From Brevundimonas vesicularis NBRC 12165 (lineage in GTDB: Bacteria; Pseudomonadota; Alphaproteobacteria; Caulobacterales; Caulobacteraceae), in contig NZ_BCWM01000013.1 in NCBI RefSeq assembly GCF_001592205.1, positions 42,407-106,406 of the forward strand: a stretch of DNA of 64,000 nt, written 5' to 3'. Position 1 is the stretch's first letter, and each line of letters opens with the position of its first letter. Below, one piece after another: positions 9,698 through 20,054 of this stretch. The translations under genes were made by a program, and so were the position numbers. Under the pieces are notes generated by a model. That model worked only from the letters and a program-made list of their open reading frames with translations, made no database searches and was not told where the DNA came from.

Positions 9698-10376
9698 GGC
9701 CGACCAGCTTGCCCTGAACCGCGACCTGATCCGAGCCGTAGATCTTGGTTTCATAGTTGCGGTTGGCAGGTTCCAGCGCGATCGAGGCGCCCTTCTTGCG
9801 AAGGCGCTTCAGCGTCGCCTGCTCGCCCTCGACCAGAGCCACAACGATCTCACCAGAGGCGGCGTTATCGGTCGATTTGATCACCACCATGTCGCCGTTC
9901 AGGATGCCGGCCTCGATCATGGAGTCGCCTTCGATCTCCAGCAGATAGTGCTCGCCCGAGCCCAGCATGGATTCCGGAACCGGGTAGCGGGCGGTTTCAT
10001 GCTCGATCGCATCGATCGGCGTGCCGGCGGCGATCTTGCCCATCAGCGGCAACTCGCGGGTGTCGTTGGCCGCGAGCGGCGCCGAAGCGCGAACACCGCC
10101 GCCGCCCTCGATGACGTCGGGCTTGAACCCGGCGCGACCGCGCGGCGCACCGGCCGTCGCCTGTTCGGGCAGCTTCGTGACTTCCAACGCGCGGGCGCGG
10201 TGAGCGAGACGGCGGATGAAGCCGCGTTCCTCCAGCGCCGTGATCAGCCGGTGAATGCCGGACTTGGAGGCCAGATCGAGCGCCTCCTTCATCTCGTCGA
10301 ACGAAGGGGAGACGCCGGTCTCCTGGATGCGTTCGTGGATGAACATCAGCAGTTCGTGCTGTTTGCGCGTGAGCAT
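9678..10376 (-). CDS. lexA: LexA repressor
   Basis: SOS repressor that self-cleaves when RecA is activated. The 232-residue product has an N-terminal winged-helix DNA-binding domain (about residues 1-70, with [23 protein letters not shown]). A linker follows, then the Ala-Gly cleavage site in [10 protein letters not shown], the catalytic Ser in [11 protein letters not shown] and the catalytic Lys in [10 protein letters not shown]. Two LexA-type boxes lie just upstream, pointing to autoregulation. Its 3' end overlaps comEC on the opposite strand. Confidence 0.96.
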   Translation of the reverse strand: MLTRKQHELLMFIHERIQETGVSPSFDEMKEALDLASKSGIHRLITALEERGFIRRLAHRARALEVTKLPEQATAGAPRGRAGFKPDVIEGGGGVRASAPLAANDTRELPLMGKIAAGTPIDAIEHETARYPVPESMLGSGEHYLLEIEGDSMIEAGILNGDMVVIKSTDNAASGEIVVALVEGEQATLKRLRKKGASIALEPANRNYETKIYGSDQVAVQGKLVGLMRRYH

Positions 10377-10408
10377 CGCCAGGCCCTCATGCGCCCGCCG
10401 ACGAATCG

Positions 10409-10423
10409 GAACGGGCCGTGAAC
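10409..10423. promoter_or_regulatory. LexA (SOS) box 1 upstream of lexA
   Basis: GAAC, 7 bases, GAAC (10409-10412 and 10420-10423) is an exact match to the Alphaproteobacteria SOS box, which is a direct repeat of GTTC/GAAC with a 7-base spacer. It is centred about 40 bases upstream of the lexA start on the minus strand. Confidence 0.8.
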
Positions 10424-10433
10424 ATTTGTCGAT

Positions 10434-10448
10434 GTTCTGTAAGTGTTC
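10434..10448. promoter_or_regulatory. LexA (SOS) box 2 upstream of lexA
   Basis: GTTC, 7 bases (TGTAAGT), GTTC at 10434-10437 and 10445-10448 is a second exact match to the alphaproteobacterial SOS box, in opposite orientation to box 1. It ends 72 bases upstream of the lexA start. Confidence 0.85.
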
Positions 10449-10494
10449 CTTGCTAATGTCAACTTAACGGCGAGGCTTGCAGCCGCGTCTCGGC

Positions 10495-11289
10495 TCAGAC
10501 CGCTAGCAACTGACGGGTCGCCGCCTCGACATCGGCCTGCCGCATCAGGCTCTCGCCGACCAGGATCGCCTGGGCATGCGCGGCCGAAACGCGCGCCACG
10601 TCGTCGGGCGTGAAAATGCCGCTCTCCGCAACCAGCAGAGCGCGAACGGGGCTGAGCATCGACAGCCGCTCCGTGGTTTCCAGATCGACCTCGAACGTGC
10701 GAAGAGAGCGATTATTGACCCCCACAAGATCGCCGCCGAGGGCGCAGGCGCGCGCCATTTCTTCCTCTTCGTGCGTCTCGATCAGCGCGTCCATGCCAAA
10801 GCGTTCGGCTTCCGACAGCAGTTCAGCCGCCAAGGTGTCGTCGATCATGGCGAGGATGATCAGGATGCAGTCGGCGCCCAGGGCGCGGCTTTCGGCGACC
10901 TGCCAAGGATCGACCAGGAAATCCTTGCGCAGGCAGGGCAGGGCGACGGCCTCGCGGGCCTGGCCCAGATAGGCGTCGTCGCCCTGGAAGCTGGGGCCAT
11001 CGGTCAGCACCGACAGACAGGCCGCACCGCCGGCCTCATAGGCGCGGGCCAGGGCCGGCGGATCGAAATCGGGCCGGATCAGGCCCTTGGACGGGCTGGC
11101 CTTCTTGATCTCGGCGATCAGGGCGGGACGACCGGTTTCCTCTCCGACCCGCTCCAGGGCGGCGCGAAAGCCGCGCGGGGCCGATGCGGCGCGGGCCAGG
11201 GCTTCGATCGCGTCCTGTGAGGTCGCCGTCTTGCGGGCGGCGACGTCCTCGCGCTTGTAGGTGGCGATACGGTCCAGAACGTCGGTCAT
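10495..11289 (-). CDS. trpC: Indole-3-glycerol-phosphate synthase
   Basis: Closes the indole ring in tryptophan synthesis. The 264-residue TIM barrel begins [14 protein letters not shown] and contains the active-site segments [38 protein letters not shown] and [10 protein letters not shown]. The open frame runs far upstream, but ATG 11289 overlaps the trpD stop by four bases and matches the family N-terminus. It is monofunctional (no fused PRA isomerase). It is the last gene of trpG-trpD-trpC; the lexA promoter region follows. Confidence 0.95.
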   Translation of the reverse strand: MTDVLDRIATYKREDVAARKTATSQDAIEALARAASAPRGFRAALERVGEETGRPALIAEIKKASPSKGLIRPDFDPPALARAYEAGGAACLSVLTDGPSFQGDDAYLGQAREAVALPCLRKDFLVDPWQVAESRALGADCILIILAMIDDTLAAELLSEAERFGMDALIETHEEEEMARACALGGDLVGVNNRSLRTFEVDLETTERLSMLSPVRALLVAESGIFTPDDVARVSAAHAQAILVGESLMRQADVEAATRQLLAV

Positions 11290-12323
11290 GCGGGCTCTTC
11301 GCTTTCCTGCGGCGTGGAGGTGATGCGGGCCAAGCGATCCAGCGCCTCGGCGGCTCGACCGTCGTCGATTGCGGCAGCGGCGAGCGCGGCGCCGTCGGCC
11401 AGATCGGCCGCGCGGTCTGACACAACAAGGGCGGCGGCGGCGTTCAGCAGCACGATGTCGCGATAGGGTCCGGCCGCGCCGGCCAGAAGCGCGCGCAGGG
11501 CGACGGCGTTCTCCTCGGCGTCGCCGCCACGGATGTCTGCGATAGAGGCGCGCGGCAAGCCGGCGTCCTCGGGCGTGACCTGAAAGCGGCGAACCGCGCC
11601 GCCCCTCCACTCGGCGACGTCTGTGGGGCCGGAAGTCGCCAGTTCGTCCAGGCCTTGGCCGTGAACGGTCCAGGCGCGTGTGGCGCCGAGCCGGCCCAGC
11701 ACTTCCGCCAAGGGCTCAAGCAGGCGCGGATCATAGACGCCCATCACCTGTCGCTTTGCAGACGCTGGATTGGAAAGCGGTCCCAACAGGTTGAAGACGG
11801 TGCGAAAACCGATCTCGGCCCGCACCGGTCCGACGTGACGCATCGCCCCATGATAGGCGGGCGCGAACAGGAAGCAGATCCCGGCCTCGTCCAGCGCCTT
11901 TTTCTGCTGCGCCTGCGACGCCATCAGGTTCACGCCCAGGATCGACAAGACGTCGGAAGATCCTGATTTCGATGACATCGCTCGATTGCCATGCTTGGCG
12001 ACCTTCAGACCGGCGCCAGCCAGAACCAAGGCGGCGGCGGTCGAGATATTGTAGGTGTGCTGACCGTCGCCCCCGGTGCCGCAGGTGTCGATCACCTCAT
12101 AGGGATGATCCAGCGTCAGGGCGGCTTCACGCATGGCGCCCGCGAAGGCGGCGATCTCGTCCACGGTCTCGCCACGCATCCGCATGGCGGTGATGGCGGC
12201 GGCGACCTGCGACGGGGTCGGCTCGCCCCGCAGGCAGGCGGCGAAGAAGTCGTGCGCCTGCTGGGACGTCAGGGGATGGCCCTCGACCAGCCGGGCGAGG
12301 ATCGGCTTGAACCCGTCGCCCAT
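11286..12323 (-). CDS. trpD: Anthranilate phosphoribosyltransferase
   Basis: Transfers phosphoribose from PRPP to anthranilate. The 345-residue product has a small helical N-terminal domain followed by the PRPP-binding [19 protein letters not shown] segment (about residues 80-98) and [15 protein letters not shown], both diagnostic. It starts 2 bases after trpG and overlaps trpC by four bases, so the three form one translationally coupled unit. Confidence 0.95.
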   Translation of the reverse strand: MGDGFKPILARLVEGHPLTSQQAHDFFAACLRGEPTPSQVAAAITAMRMRGETVDEIAAFAGAMREAALTLDHPYEVIDTCGTGGDGQHTYNISTAAALVLAGAGLKVAKHGNRAMSSKSGSSDVLSILGVNLMASQAQQKKALDEAGICFLFAPAYHGAMRHVGPVRAEIGFRTVFNLLGPLSNPASAKRQVMGVYDPRLLEPLAEVLGRLGATRAWTVHGQGLDELATSGPTDVAEWRGGAVRRFQVTPEDAGLPRASIADIRGGDAEENAVALRALLAGAAGPYRDIVLLNAAAALVVSDRAADLADGAALAAAAIDDGRAAEALDRLARITSTPQESEEPA

Positions 12324-12325
12324 GG

Positions 12326-12916
12326 TCAGGCGGCCGCGAGGCGCTTTACGCCGGCGATCTCGAGGAAGTTGGCGAGCATGTCGTGACCGTGCTCGGTGGC
12401 GATGGATTCCGGGTGGAACTGCACGCCGTGGATCGGGCGCGTGCGATGCTGCAAACCCATGATCTCGCCGTCAGCGGTCCAGGCGGTGACCTCCAGGTCG
12501 TCGGGCAGGGTTTCGCGCTTGACCGCCAGCGAGTGATAGCGTGTGGCGGTGAAGGGCGACGGCAGGCTGGCGAAGACGCTCTGGCCCTCATGCAGGATCG
12601 GCGAGGTCTTGCCGTGCATCAGGGTTTTGGCGCGGATGACGTCGCCGCCGAAGGCCTGACCGATGGCCTGATGACCCAGACAAACGCCCAGGATCGGCAT
12701 GGACTCTGGCGCTGTCGTGATCAACGGCAGGCAGATGCCCGCCTGATCCGGCGCGCAAGGGCCGGGCGACAGCAGAACGGCGGCGGGGTCCAGCGCCCAC
12801 GCCTCGTCCACCGTCAGGTCGTCGTTGCGCACCACATGCGTCGGCGCGCCCAACTCCGCGAGGTAGTGGACGAGATTGTAGGTGAAGCTGTCGTAGTTAT
12901 CGACGACGAGGATCAT
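12326..12916 (-). CDS. trpG: Anthranilate synthase component II (glutamine amidotransferase)
   Basis: Supplies ammonia from glutamine to TrpE for anthranilate formation; could also serve aminodeoxychorismate synthase. The 196-residue class I amidotransferase begins [18 protein letters not shown]. It has the nucleophile Cys in [16 protein letters not shown], the oxyanion region LLSPGP and the His-Glu pair in [17 protein letters not shown] 12916 is chosen over an ATG 12 codons upstream because the beta-strand at the N-terminus normally starts the protein. It is separated from trpE by a 288-base gap that holds a small plus-strand ORF. Confidence 0.94.
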   Translation of the reverse strand: MILVVDNYDSFTYNLVHYLAELGAPTHVVRNDDLTVDEAWALDPAAVLLSPGPCAPDQAGICLPLITTAPESMPILGVCLGHQAIGQAFGGDVIRAKTLMHGKTSPILHEGQSVFASLPSPFTATRYHSLAVKRETLPDDLEVTAWTADGEIMGLQHRTRPIHGVQFHPESIATEHGHDMLANFLEIAGVKRLAAA

Positions 12917-13004
12917 GGCTTGGCTTCTAGGCGTGACGCGCGTCCGCGCCAAGCGGGCGCGGCCTTAAAGCGCATTTTAACTCGACGGGACTAGGACTGA
13001 GCGG

Positions 13005-13208
13005 GTGAAACTCGCCGCTGAACAAGACATCGCCGCCAAGATCGCCGCCGCCAAGGCGAAGCTCGTCGTGGTCGAAACCAAGCCCAACCCCGTCGCCGCG
13101 CTTGGCGCAGCCGCGCTCGCAGCGACTGCGGCGGTTTTGATGGCGGGCGTCGTCATCATCGGGCCGGGCGTGCAGTTCAACGACCCGGTAATGACGATTT
13201 CGCGCTAG
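13005..13208 (+). CDS. Small predicted membrane protein inside the trp region
   Basis: A 67-residue ORF starting at GTG. Residues 1-28 are rich in Ala, Lys and Glu and likely helical; residues 30-54 form one hydrophobic Ala/Val/Ile-rich membrane segment; a short polar tail follows. I do not recognise a family. It reads against trpG and trpE on either side, fills the gap between them, and its stop shares the CTAG tetramer with the trpE stop. There is no strong ribosome-binding site, so it may be spurious. A TTAA pair separated by 8 bases lies about 25 bases upstream in the AT-richer promoter gap. Confidence 0.45.
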   Translation: MKLAAEQDIAAKIAAAKAKLVVVETKPNPVAALGAAALAATAAVLMAGVVIIGPGVQFNDPVMTISR

Positions 13209-14722
13209 CGATTGCCGGTGCGAAAGCGCCAGGCGTCTTCCGCCGCCCGCATCGGCGCCCGCGCCTTGTGCTGGGTCTCGGCATATTCGGCCGCAGGATC
13301 GCTGTCGGCGACGACGCCGGCCCCGGCCTGAACGAAGATCCGATCGTCGGCGAAAAGGGCGGTGCGCAGGGTGATGCAGATGTCCGCCTCGCCGCCAGCC
13401 GAAATATAGCCGACGCCGCCGCCATAACCGACGCCGCGCTTTTCGCTTTCCAGTTCGTCGATGATCTCCATCGCGCGCACCTTGGGCGCGCCCGACAGGG
13501 TCCCGGCGGGCAGGGCGGCCAGCAGCGTGTCCACCGCATCCAGCCTGGGGTCAGCCTTGCCGCGCACGTTGGAAACGATGTGCATGACTTGGCTGTAGCG
13601 CTCGACGACGAAGCTCTCGGTGACTTCAACCGTGCCGGGCGCCGCGACGCGGCCCACATCGTTGCGGCCGAGGTCCAGCAGCATCAGGTGCTCGGCCAGC
13701 TCCTTGGGATCAGCTAGCAGCTCGACTTCCAGCGCCTTGTCCGCTTCTGGCGTCGCGCCGCGCATGCGGGTGCCGGCCAGCGGCCGGATCGTGACCTCGC
13801 CGTCCTTCAGCCGAACCAGGATCTCGGGGCTGGAGCCGGCGAGCTGGAAGCCTTCGAAGTTCAGATAGAACAGATAGGGCGACGGGTTCTGGCGACGCAG
13901 CGAGCGATAGAAGGCGAACGGATCGTCAGTCCAAGGCGCGGAGAATCGGTGGCTGAGCACGACCTGGAAGATGTCGCCGGCGCCGATATAGTCCTTGGCT
14001 TTGGCGACCATCTCGCCGAAGGCTGGCTCGTCCACCGGCGAAGTGAAGACGGGAGCCCGCGTTTGCTGCGGAGCGGCGCGAACGGGCAGGGGTTCGCGCA
14101 AGGCCGTCTCGAACGCATCCAGCCGCGCCGTCGCGGCGTCGAACGCCTCTTGCGGGGAGATGCCGGCGTCGGGATAGGCGGCCGATACCAGAACGATCTC
14201 ATGGCGCACCGAATCGAAGATGGCCACCAGCGACGGCCGTGTCAGCACGGCGTCGGGCAGATCGAGCGGATCGGGGTTTGGCGCGCCCAGCGGCTCAAGC
14301 AGTCGCACCATGTCATAGCCGAAGACGCCGAACAGGCCGGCGGCCATCGGCGGCAATCCCTCCGGCAGATCGAACTTCGACGCCGCGATCAGCGCGCGCA
14401 GGGATTGCAGCGCCGGCAGGGGTTCGGCCGTAAAGCGACCCTCGATTATGGCTGAGCCGCGCGACATTTCGGCCGAGTTGGATCGACAACGCCAGACCAC
14501 ATCAGGATCCAGCGTGAGGATGGAGTAGCGACCCTTGACCGCGCCGCCCTCGACCGATTCCAGCAGACAGGCGTACGGCCGATCACGCCCCAGCTTCAGA
14601 TAGGCCGAGACCGGGGTTTCCAGGTCGTCGATGACCCGTCGAACCAGGACCTGCGGCCGACCCGCCGAAAGGCCGGTGGCGAAGGCGTCGAACGTGATGT
14701 CGCGCGAAGCGTCGTCGGTCAT
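13205..14722 (-). CDS. trpE: Anthranilate synthase component I
   Basis: Converts chorismate to anthranilate with ammonia from TrpG. The 505-residue product has the N-terminal regulatory region, with LLESVEG carrying the Leu-Leu-Glu-Ser of the tryptophan feedback site. The chorismate-binding domain shows NPSPYLFYLNFE, IRPLAGTRMRGATPEAD, LMLLDLGRNDVGRVA and GTLSGAPKVRAMEII. It overlaps the ppiD gene by four bases, so expression is probably tied to the periplasmic isomerase gene upstream on the same strand. Confidence 0.96.
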   Translation of the reverse strand: MTDDASRDITFDAFATGLSAGRPQVLVRRVIDDLETPVSAYLKLGRDRPYACLLESVEGGAVKGRYSILTLDPDVVWRCRSNSAEMSRGSAIIEGRFTAEPLPALQSLRALIAASKFDLPEGLPPMAAGLFGVFGYDMVRLLEPLGAPNPDPLDLPDAVLTRPSLVAIFDSVRHEIVLVSAAYPDAGISPQEAFDAATARLDAFETALREPLPVRAAPQQTRAPVFTSPVDEPAFGEMVAKAKDYIGAGDIFQVVLSHRFSAPWTDDPFAFYRSLRRQNPSPYLFYLNFEGFQLAGSSPEILVRLKDGEVTIRPLAGTRMRGATPEADKALEVELLADPKELAEHLMLLDLGRNDVGRVAAPGTVEVTESFVVERYSQVMHIVSNVRGKADPRLDAVDTLLAALPAGTLSGAPKVRAMEIIDELESEKRGVGYGGGVGYISAGGEADICITLRTALFADDRIFVQAGAGVVADSDPAAEYAETQHKARAPMRAAEDAWRFRTGNR

Positions 14723-16626
14723 TGCGCCGGTGCGGCGGGCGTTGCGCCACCCGACAGACCCAGGGCCGACAGCGCCTCGGCCGGGTCGTTCTTGGCCTTG
14801 GAGCGCTGAGCGCCCGCCGAGACCGACGATTCGACCATCGCCTGCACCAACTCCTGGGTCAGGCGCGGGCGGACCTGCTCGGCCAGCGGACCGGCTACGG
14901 CCGGATTGGCGGCGCGAACGTTGTCGACGCGGCCGACCACATAGGCGGTCTGCGACGCGGGCTGCGAGAAGGCCTGGCCCTTGGATTGGCCGAACAGCCC
15001 TTGAAGCACACCCTGACCCAGGGCTTCCTGGGTTTGCTGATTGCGGATGACGCCGGTGCGCACGGTCAGCGGCGCATTGACCGAGCGGGCGACCGCGGCG
15101 ATGTCCTCGCCATTGCGCACGCGGGTCGTCAGTTCTTCAGCCTTGGCCGACAGGCGACGCATTGTCTCCCGCTGGATCCATTGGGCCGCCAGCGGCTCGC
15201 GAATCTCGGCCAAGGTCGGCAGGGCCGACGGGCGGATGTCGTTGACACGCACGGCGAAATACTGACCCTGACCGGCGTCGATGACGTCACTTTCGCCGCC
15301 CTTGGTCAGGCTCCAGGCCGTCTCGAAGATTTGCGGCGGAGCGTTAAGCGCCTGACCGTTCGGCAGTTTGCCGTCCTTGGTGAAGGGCGGCAGATCGACG
15401 ACGCGACCGCCGGCCTCACGCGCCGCGTCAGCCAGGTTCTTACCGGCCGTGCGGGCGGCTTCGTACTTCTCGACCTTGGCGTAGGTCTGGGTCTTCACGT
15501 CCTCGGCGCGCAGTTCCTGGATCAGTTCCTCGCGAGCGCTGTCCAGCGTGGCGGGCGCAGCGGGTTGAACCGCGGTGACCTTGGCGACGGCGAAGCCGAC
15601 GCCGGCCTGGACCGGATTGGACACTTGGTTGGCTTGCAGGCCGAAGACGGCGGCTGCGGTCGCGGCGTCGCCGATGGCCGAGCGAGGGGTCTCGTTGAAG
15701 GCGGCCGGGGTGATGTTGTTGGTGCGACCGACGTCGGCGGGCGATTGGCCCGCGCGCAGGGCGGCGGCGATCTTCTGGGCCGTCTCGCGGTTCGGCGCGG
15801 TCAGGGTGACGAACGAGCGCGTTTCGGGCTTGCTCAGCGTGTCCTTCTTGAACTCGAAGCGCTCGCGGATGCGGTCTTCCGAGATCGGCGCATTGGCCGA
15901 AGCCTCAGGCGTAAACAGAACCACCGACACCATGCGGAACTCGGGCGCGCGCAGGCGGTCGGCGTTCTCCTGGATGAAGGCGTTCAACTGGGCGTCAGTC
16001 GGGGCGGGGATCTGACCGGCCATCGCCGGGGTCACCTCGAACCAGCGCCCGTCGCGGCTTTCGAAGGCGGAACCGGCCAGCAGCGCGCCATAGATGCGCG
16101 GCACGCGGGCGCCGGCGAAGACGGCGGCGCCGAAATGCTCCGTGGCGTATTGGTCGCGCAGGTCCTGCTCCAGCATGGCGGGGGTCAGGTTCTGCTGCGC
16201 CAGAGCCGCCTCATAAGCCTGCTGGTCGAACTGTCCGGTGACCGAGTTGAAGAAGGCCGGGATCTGGCGGATCTGCTTGACGATCAGTTCCTTGCCCGGG
16301 CGTATGCCCGCCTTGTAGGCCCAGTTCAGGAAGCCCAGCTGCTGCGTCTGCTCGGTCAGGAAGCGAACGTGAATGTTTTCCGCGACCAGCTCCTGGTTCG
16401 TCAGGGGACGGCCGACCTGCTGCTGCAGCCGTTCACGTACCTGATCGAAGGCGGTGCGGAACTCGACTTCGTTCATCGAGCGGTCGCCCGCGTCGATGAC
16501 GTGTTTTGGTCCCAGGTTGGAGAAGACATCCATCCGCGCGCCGACGATCACGAAGCTGATCGCGATCAGGACAAGCAGGGCGGCCGCCCATTTGGATCGA
16601 GAGAAGGCGCGGAAGGCGGTTAGCAT
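14719..16626 (-). CDS. PpiD-like SurA N-terminal domain peptidylprolyl isomerase
   Basis: A 635-residue inner-membrane-anchored periplasmic chaperone. It has a single N-terminal membrane helix (about residues 13-30), then the SurA_N-type helical domain beginning near RSMNEVEFRTAFDQV, then a parvulin-like region and a second C-terminal chaperone lobe. Length and layout match PpiD, which assists outer-membrane protein passage from SecYEG. The parvulin region is poorly conserved, so catalytic activity is uncertain. It is divergent from tpiA and its stop overlaps trpE by four bases, an arrangement also familiar from Caulobacter relatives. Confidence 0.85.
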   Translation of the reverse strand: MLTAFRAFSRSKWAAALLVLIAISFVIVGARMDVFSNLGPKHVIDAGDRSMNEVEFRTAFDQVRERLQQQVGRPLTNQELVAENIHVRFLTEQTQQLGFLNWAYKAGIRPGKELIVKQIRQIPAFFNSVTGQFDQQAYEAALAQQNLTPAMLEQDLRDQYATEHFGAAVFAGARVPRIYGALLAGSAFESRDGRWFEVTPAMAGQIPAPTDAQLNAFIQENADRLRAPEFRMVSVVLFTPEASANAPISEDRIRERFEFKKDTLSKPETRSFVTLTAPNRETAQKIAAALRAGQSPADVGRTNNITPAAFNETPRSAIGDAATAAAVFGLQANQVSNPVQAGVGFAVAKVTAVQPAAPATLDSAREELIQELRAEDVKTQTYAKVEKYEAARTAGKNLADAAREAGGRVVDLPPFTKDGKLPNGQALNAPPQIFETAWSLTKGGESDVIDAGQGQYFAVRVNDIRPSALPTLAEIREPLAAQWIQRETMRRLSAKAEELTTRVRNGEDIAAVARSVNAPLTVRTGVIRNQQTQEALGQGVLQGLFGQSKGQAFSQPASQTAYVVGRVDNVRAANPAVAGPLAEQVRPRLTQELVQAMVESSVSAGAQRSKAKNDPAEALSALGLSGGATPAAPAQ

Positions 16627-16766
16627 TCGAAAACCCGGGACTGGCCGATATTGGCGTCAATCGTCGCGTATAGTCGGGCCGGGGCCGCCGCTGCAAGGAT
16701 GGCTTCGTGTCCGGATTGCGGCGGCGCCTCTTGGCTTGGCGGTTTTCGCCTTCTAGACAGGCGGCC

Positions 16767-17519
16767 ATGAAACAATCCGTGAAGATGATCGTCGGCAATT
16801 GGAAGATGAACGGCGTTTCGGCCGCCTTGGCGCAGGCTGAGGCGATCAGGGACGCCGTCGGAACGACGGAGCAGGGATGCCGTGTGGTTCTATGCCCGCC
16901 GGCGACGCTGATCGACCGTATGCAGTCCGCCCTGACGGGCAGCGGCGTGGCCGTGGGCGGTCAGGATTGCCATGAGAAGCCCGCCGGCGCCTTCACCGGC
17001 TCGGTGTCGGCCGAAATGCTGGCCGACGCCGGCGCGACCGTGGTGATTCTGGGGCATTCCGAACGCCGCTCGGCGTTCGGCGAGACTGATGCGGACGTCG
17101 CCGCCAAGGTCGAGGCCGCCATCGCTGCCGGGCTGGAGCCCATCGTATGCGTGGGAGAAACCCTGCAGCAGCGGGAATCGGGCGACGCCATCGCCGTCGT
17201 GTCGGGCCAGGTCGCGGGTTCGCTGCCGTCCAGCCTGGCCGAGCGCGATTTCGCAGTGGCCTACGAACCCGTTTGGGCCATCGGGACAGGCCTGACCCCG
17301 ACGCTTGATCAGATCGCCGAGGTCCATGCCGCCGTGCGCGCCGCCATCGTCGCAAAGCTGGGAGACGGCGCTCGCACCGCGCCCATTCTGTATGGCGGTT
17401 CGGTCAAACCGGACAATGCGCGCGACATTCTGGCTACGCCGGAAGTCGGCGGCGCGCTGGTCGGTGGCGCATCCTTGAAGGCCGAGGAGTTCATGCCGAT
17501 CGTCAACGCCGCCGCGTGA
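16767..17519 (+). CDS. tpiA: Triosephosphate isomerase
   Basis: Interconverts dihydroxyacetone phosphate and glyceraldehyde 3-phosphate. The 250-residue TIM barrel starts MKQSVKMIVGNWKMNG (Asn and Lys of the active site). It has ILGHSERRS (catalytic His), AYEPVWAIGTGLTPT (catalytic Glu and the flexible loop) and ILYGGSVKPDN. ATG 16767 is used instead of an upstream ATG at 16707 since it gives the standard N-terminus and is preceded by AGGCGG. A TTGGCT-17-TAGACA promoter-like pair (16731-16759) would leave almost no leader, so that promoter is only tentative. Confidence 0.95.
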   Translation: MKQSVKMIVGNWKMNGVSAALAQAEAIRDAVGTTEQGCRVVLCPPATLIDRMQSALTGSGVAVGGQDCHEKPAGAFTGSVSAEMLADAGATVVILGHSERRSAFGETDADVAAKVEAAIAAGLEPIVCVGETLQQRESGDAIAVVSGQVAGSLPSSLAERDFAVAYEPVWAIGTGLTPTLDQIAEVHAAVRAAIVAKLGDGARTAPILYGGSVKPDNARDILATPEVGGALVGGASLKAEEFMPIVNAAA

Positions 17520-17583
17520 CGTTTGCCCCTGGCGCGCTTCGATGATAGAGGCCGCCGCTTAATCGGCGCAGATCCGCGCCCAC

Positions 17584-19790
<2,207 letters not shown>

Positions 19791-19848
19791 CGGAACGCGG
19801 TTCTCACAGACTCCATCGGGTCCGCGTTTTGCAGTAGACTGTCCGGAA

Positions 19849-19870
19849 CGGATCGAATTGGCACGATCCG
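19849..19870. promoter_or_regulatory. Inverted repeat before the 54-residue ORF
   Basis: CGGATCG (19849-19855) and CGATCCG (19864-19870) are perfect 7-bp arms around an 8-base AT-rich loop, 18 bases ahead of the ATG at 19889. It could be an operator or an RNA hairpin near the ribosome-binding site. Function is unknown. Confidence 0.35.
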
Positions 19871-19888
19871 AATGCGGCGGGACCGTCG

Positions 19889-20053
19889 ATGATCGGCGAG
19901 TTGCTTTATCACCTGCACCGGCACGTGCGCTTGGTGCTGATCGCCGGAGCGCTGATGCTCGTGCTCGGCGTGGTCCTGGTCGGCTATGAAGCGCTGCGGC
20001 TTCTGGACCAGCCGCCGGCCCGCCCGGCCGAAGCCGGACAGGCCTTGAGCTAG
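19889..20053 (+). CDS. Short single-pass membrane protein (54 aa)
   Basis: A 54-residue ORF, too short for ordinary gene lists, starting at ATG 19889 and ending TAG 20051-20053. It begins MIGELLYHLHRHVRLVL, followed by a clear Leu/Val/Gly membrane helix (about residues 15-33) and a short Pro/Ala-rich tail. It lies 98 bases after pyrG and ends one base before the convergent next gene, so it fills the gap neatly. No family is recognised. The nearest Shine-Dalgarno-like stretch is GGCGGGA. Coding status is plausible but unproven. Confidence 0.5.
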   Translation: MIGELLYHLHRHVRLVLIAGALMLVLGVVLVGYEALRLLDQPPARPAEAGQALS

Positions 20054-20054
20054 A

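Noticed and set aside
14722..16623. 633-residue plus-strand ORF
   Set aside because: It is an antisense shadow of ppiD. Its sequence is Gly/Arg/Leu-rich without domains, as expected from high-GC codon bias, whereas the minus strand has a clear PpiD-like layout.
19859..19875. Possible sigma-54 promoter (TGGCAC ... GC)
   Set aside because: The GG and GC dinucleotides are 14 bases apart rather than the required 12.
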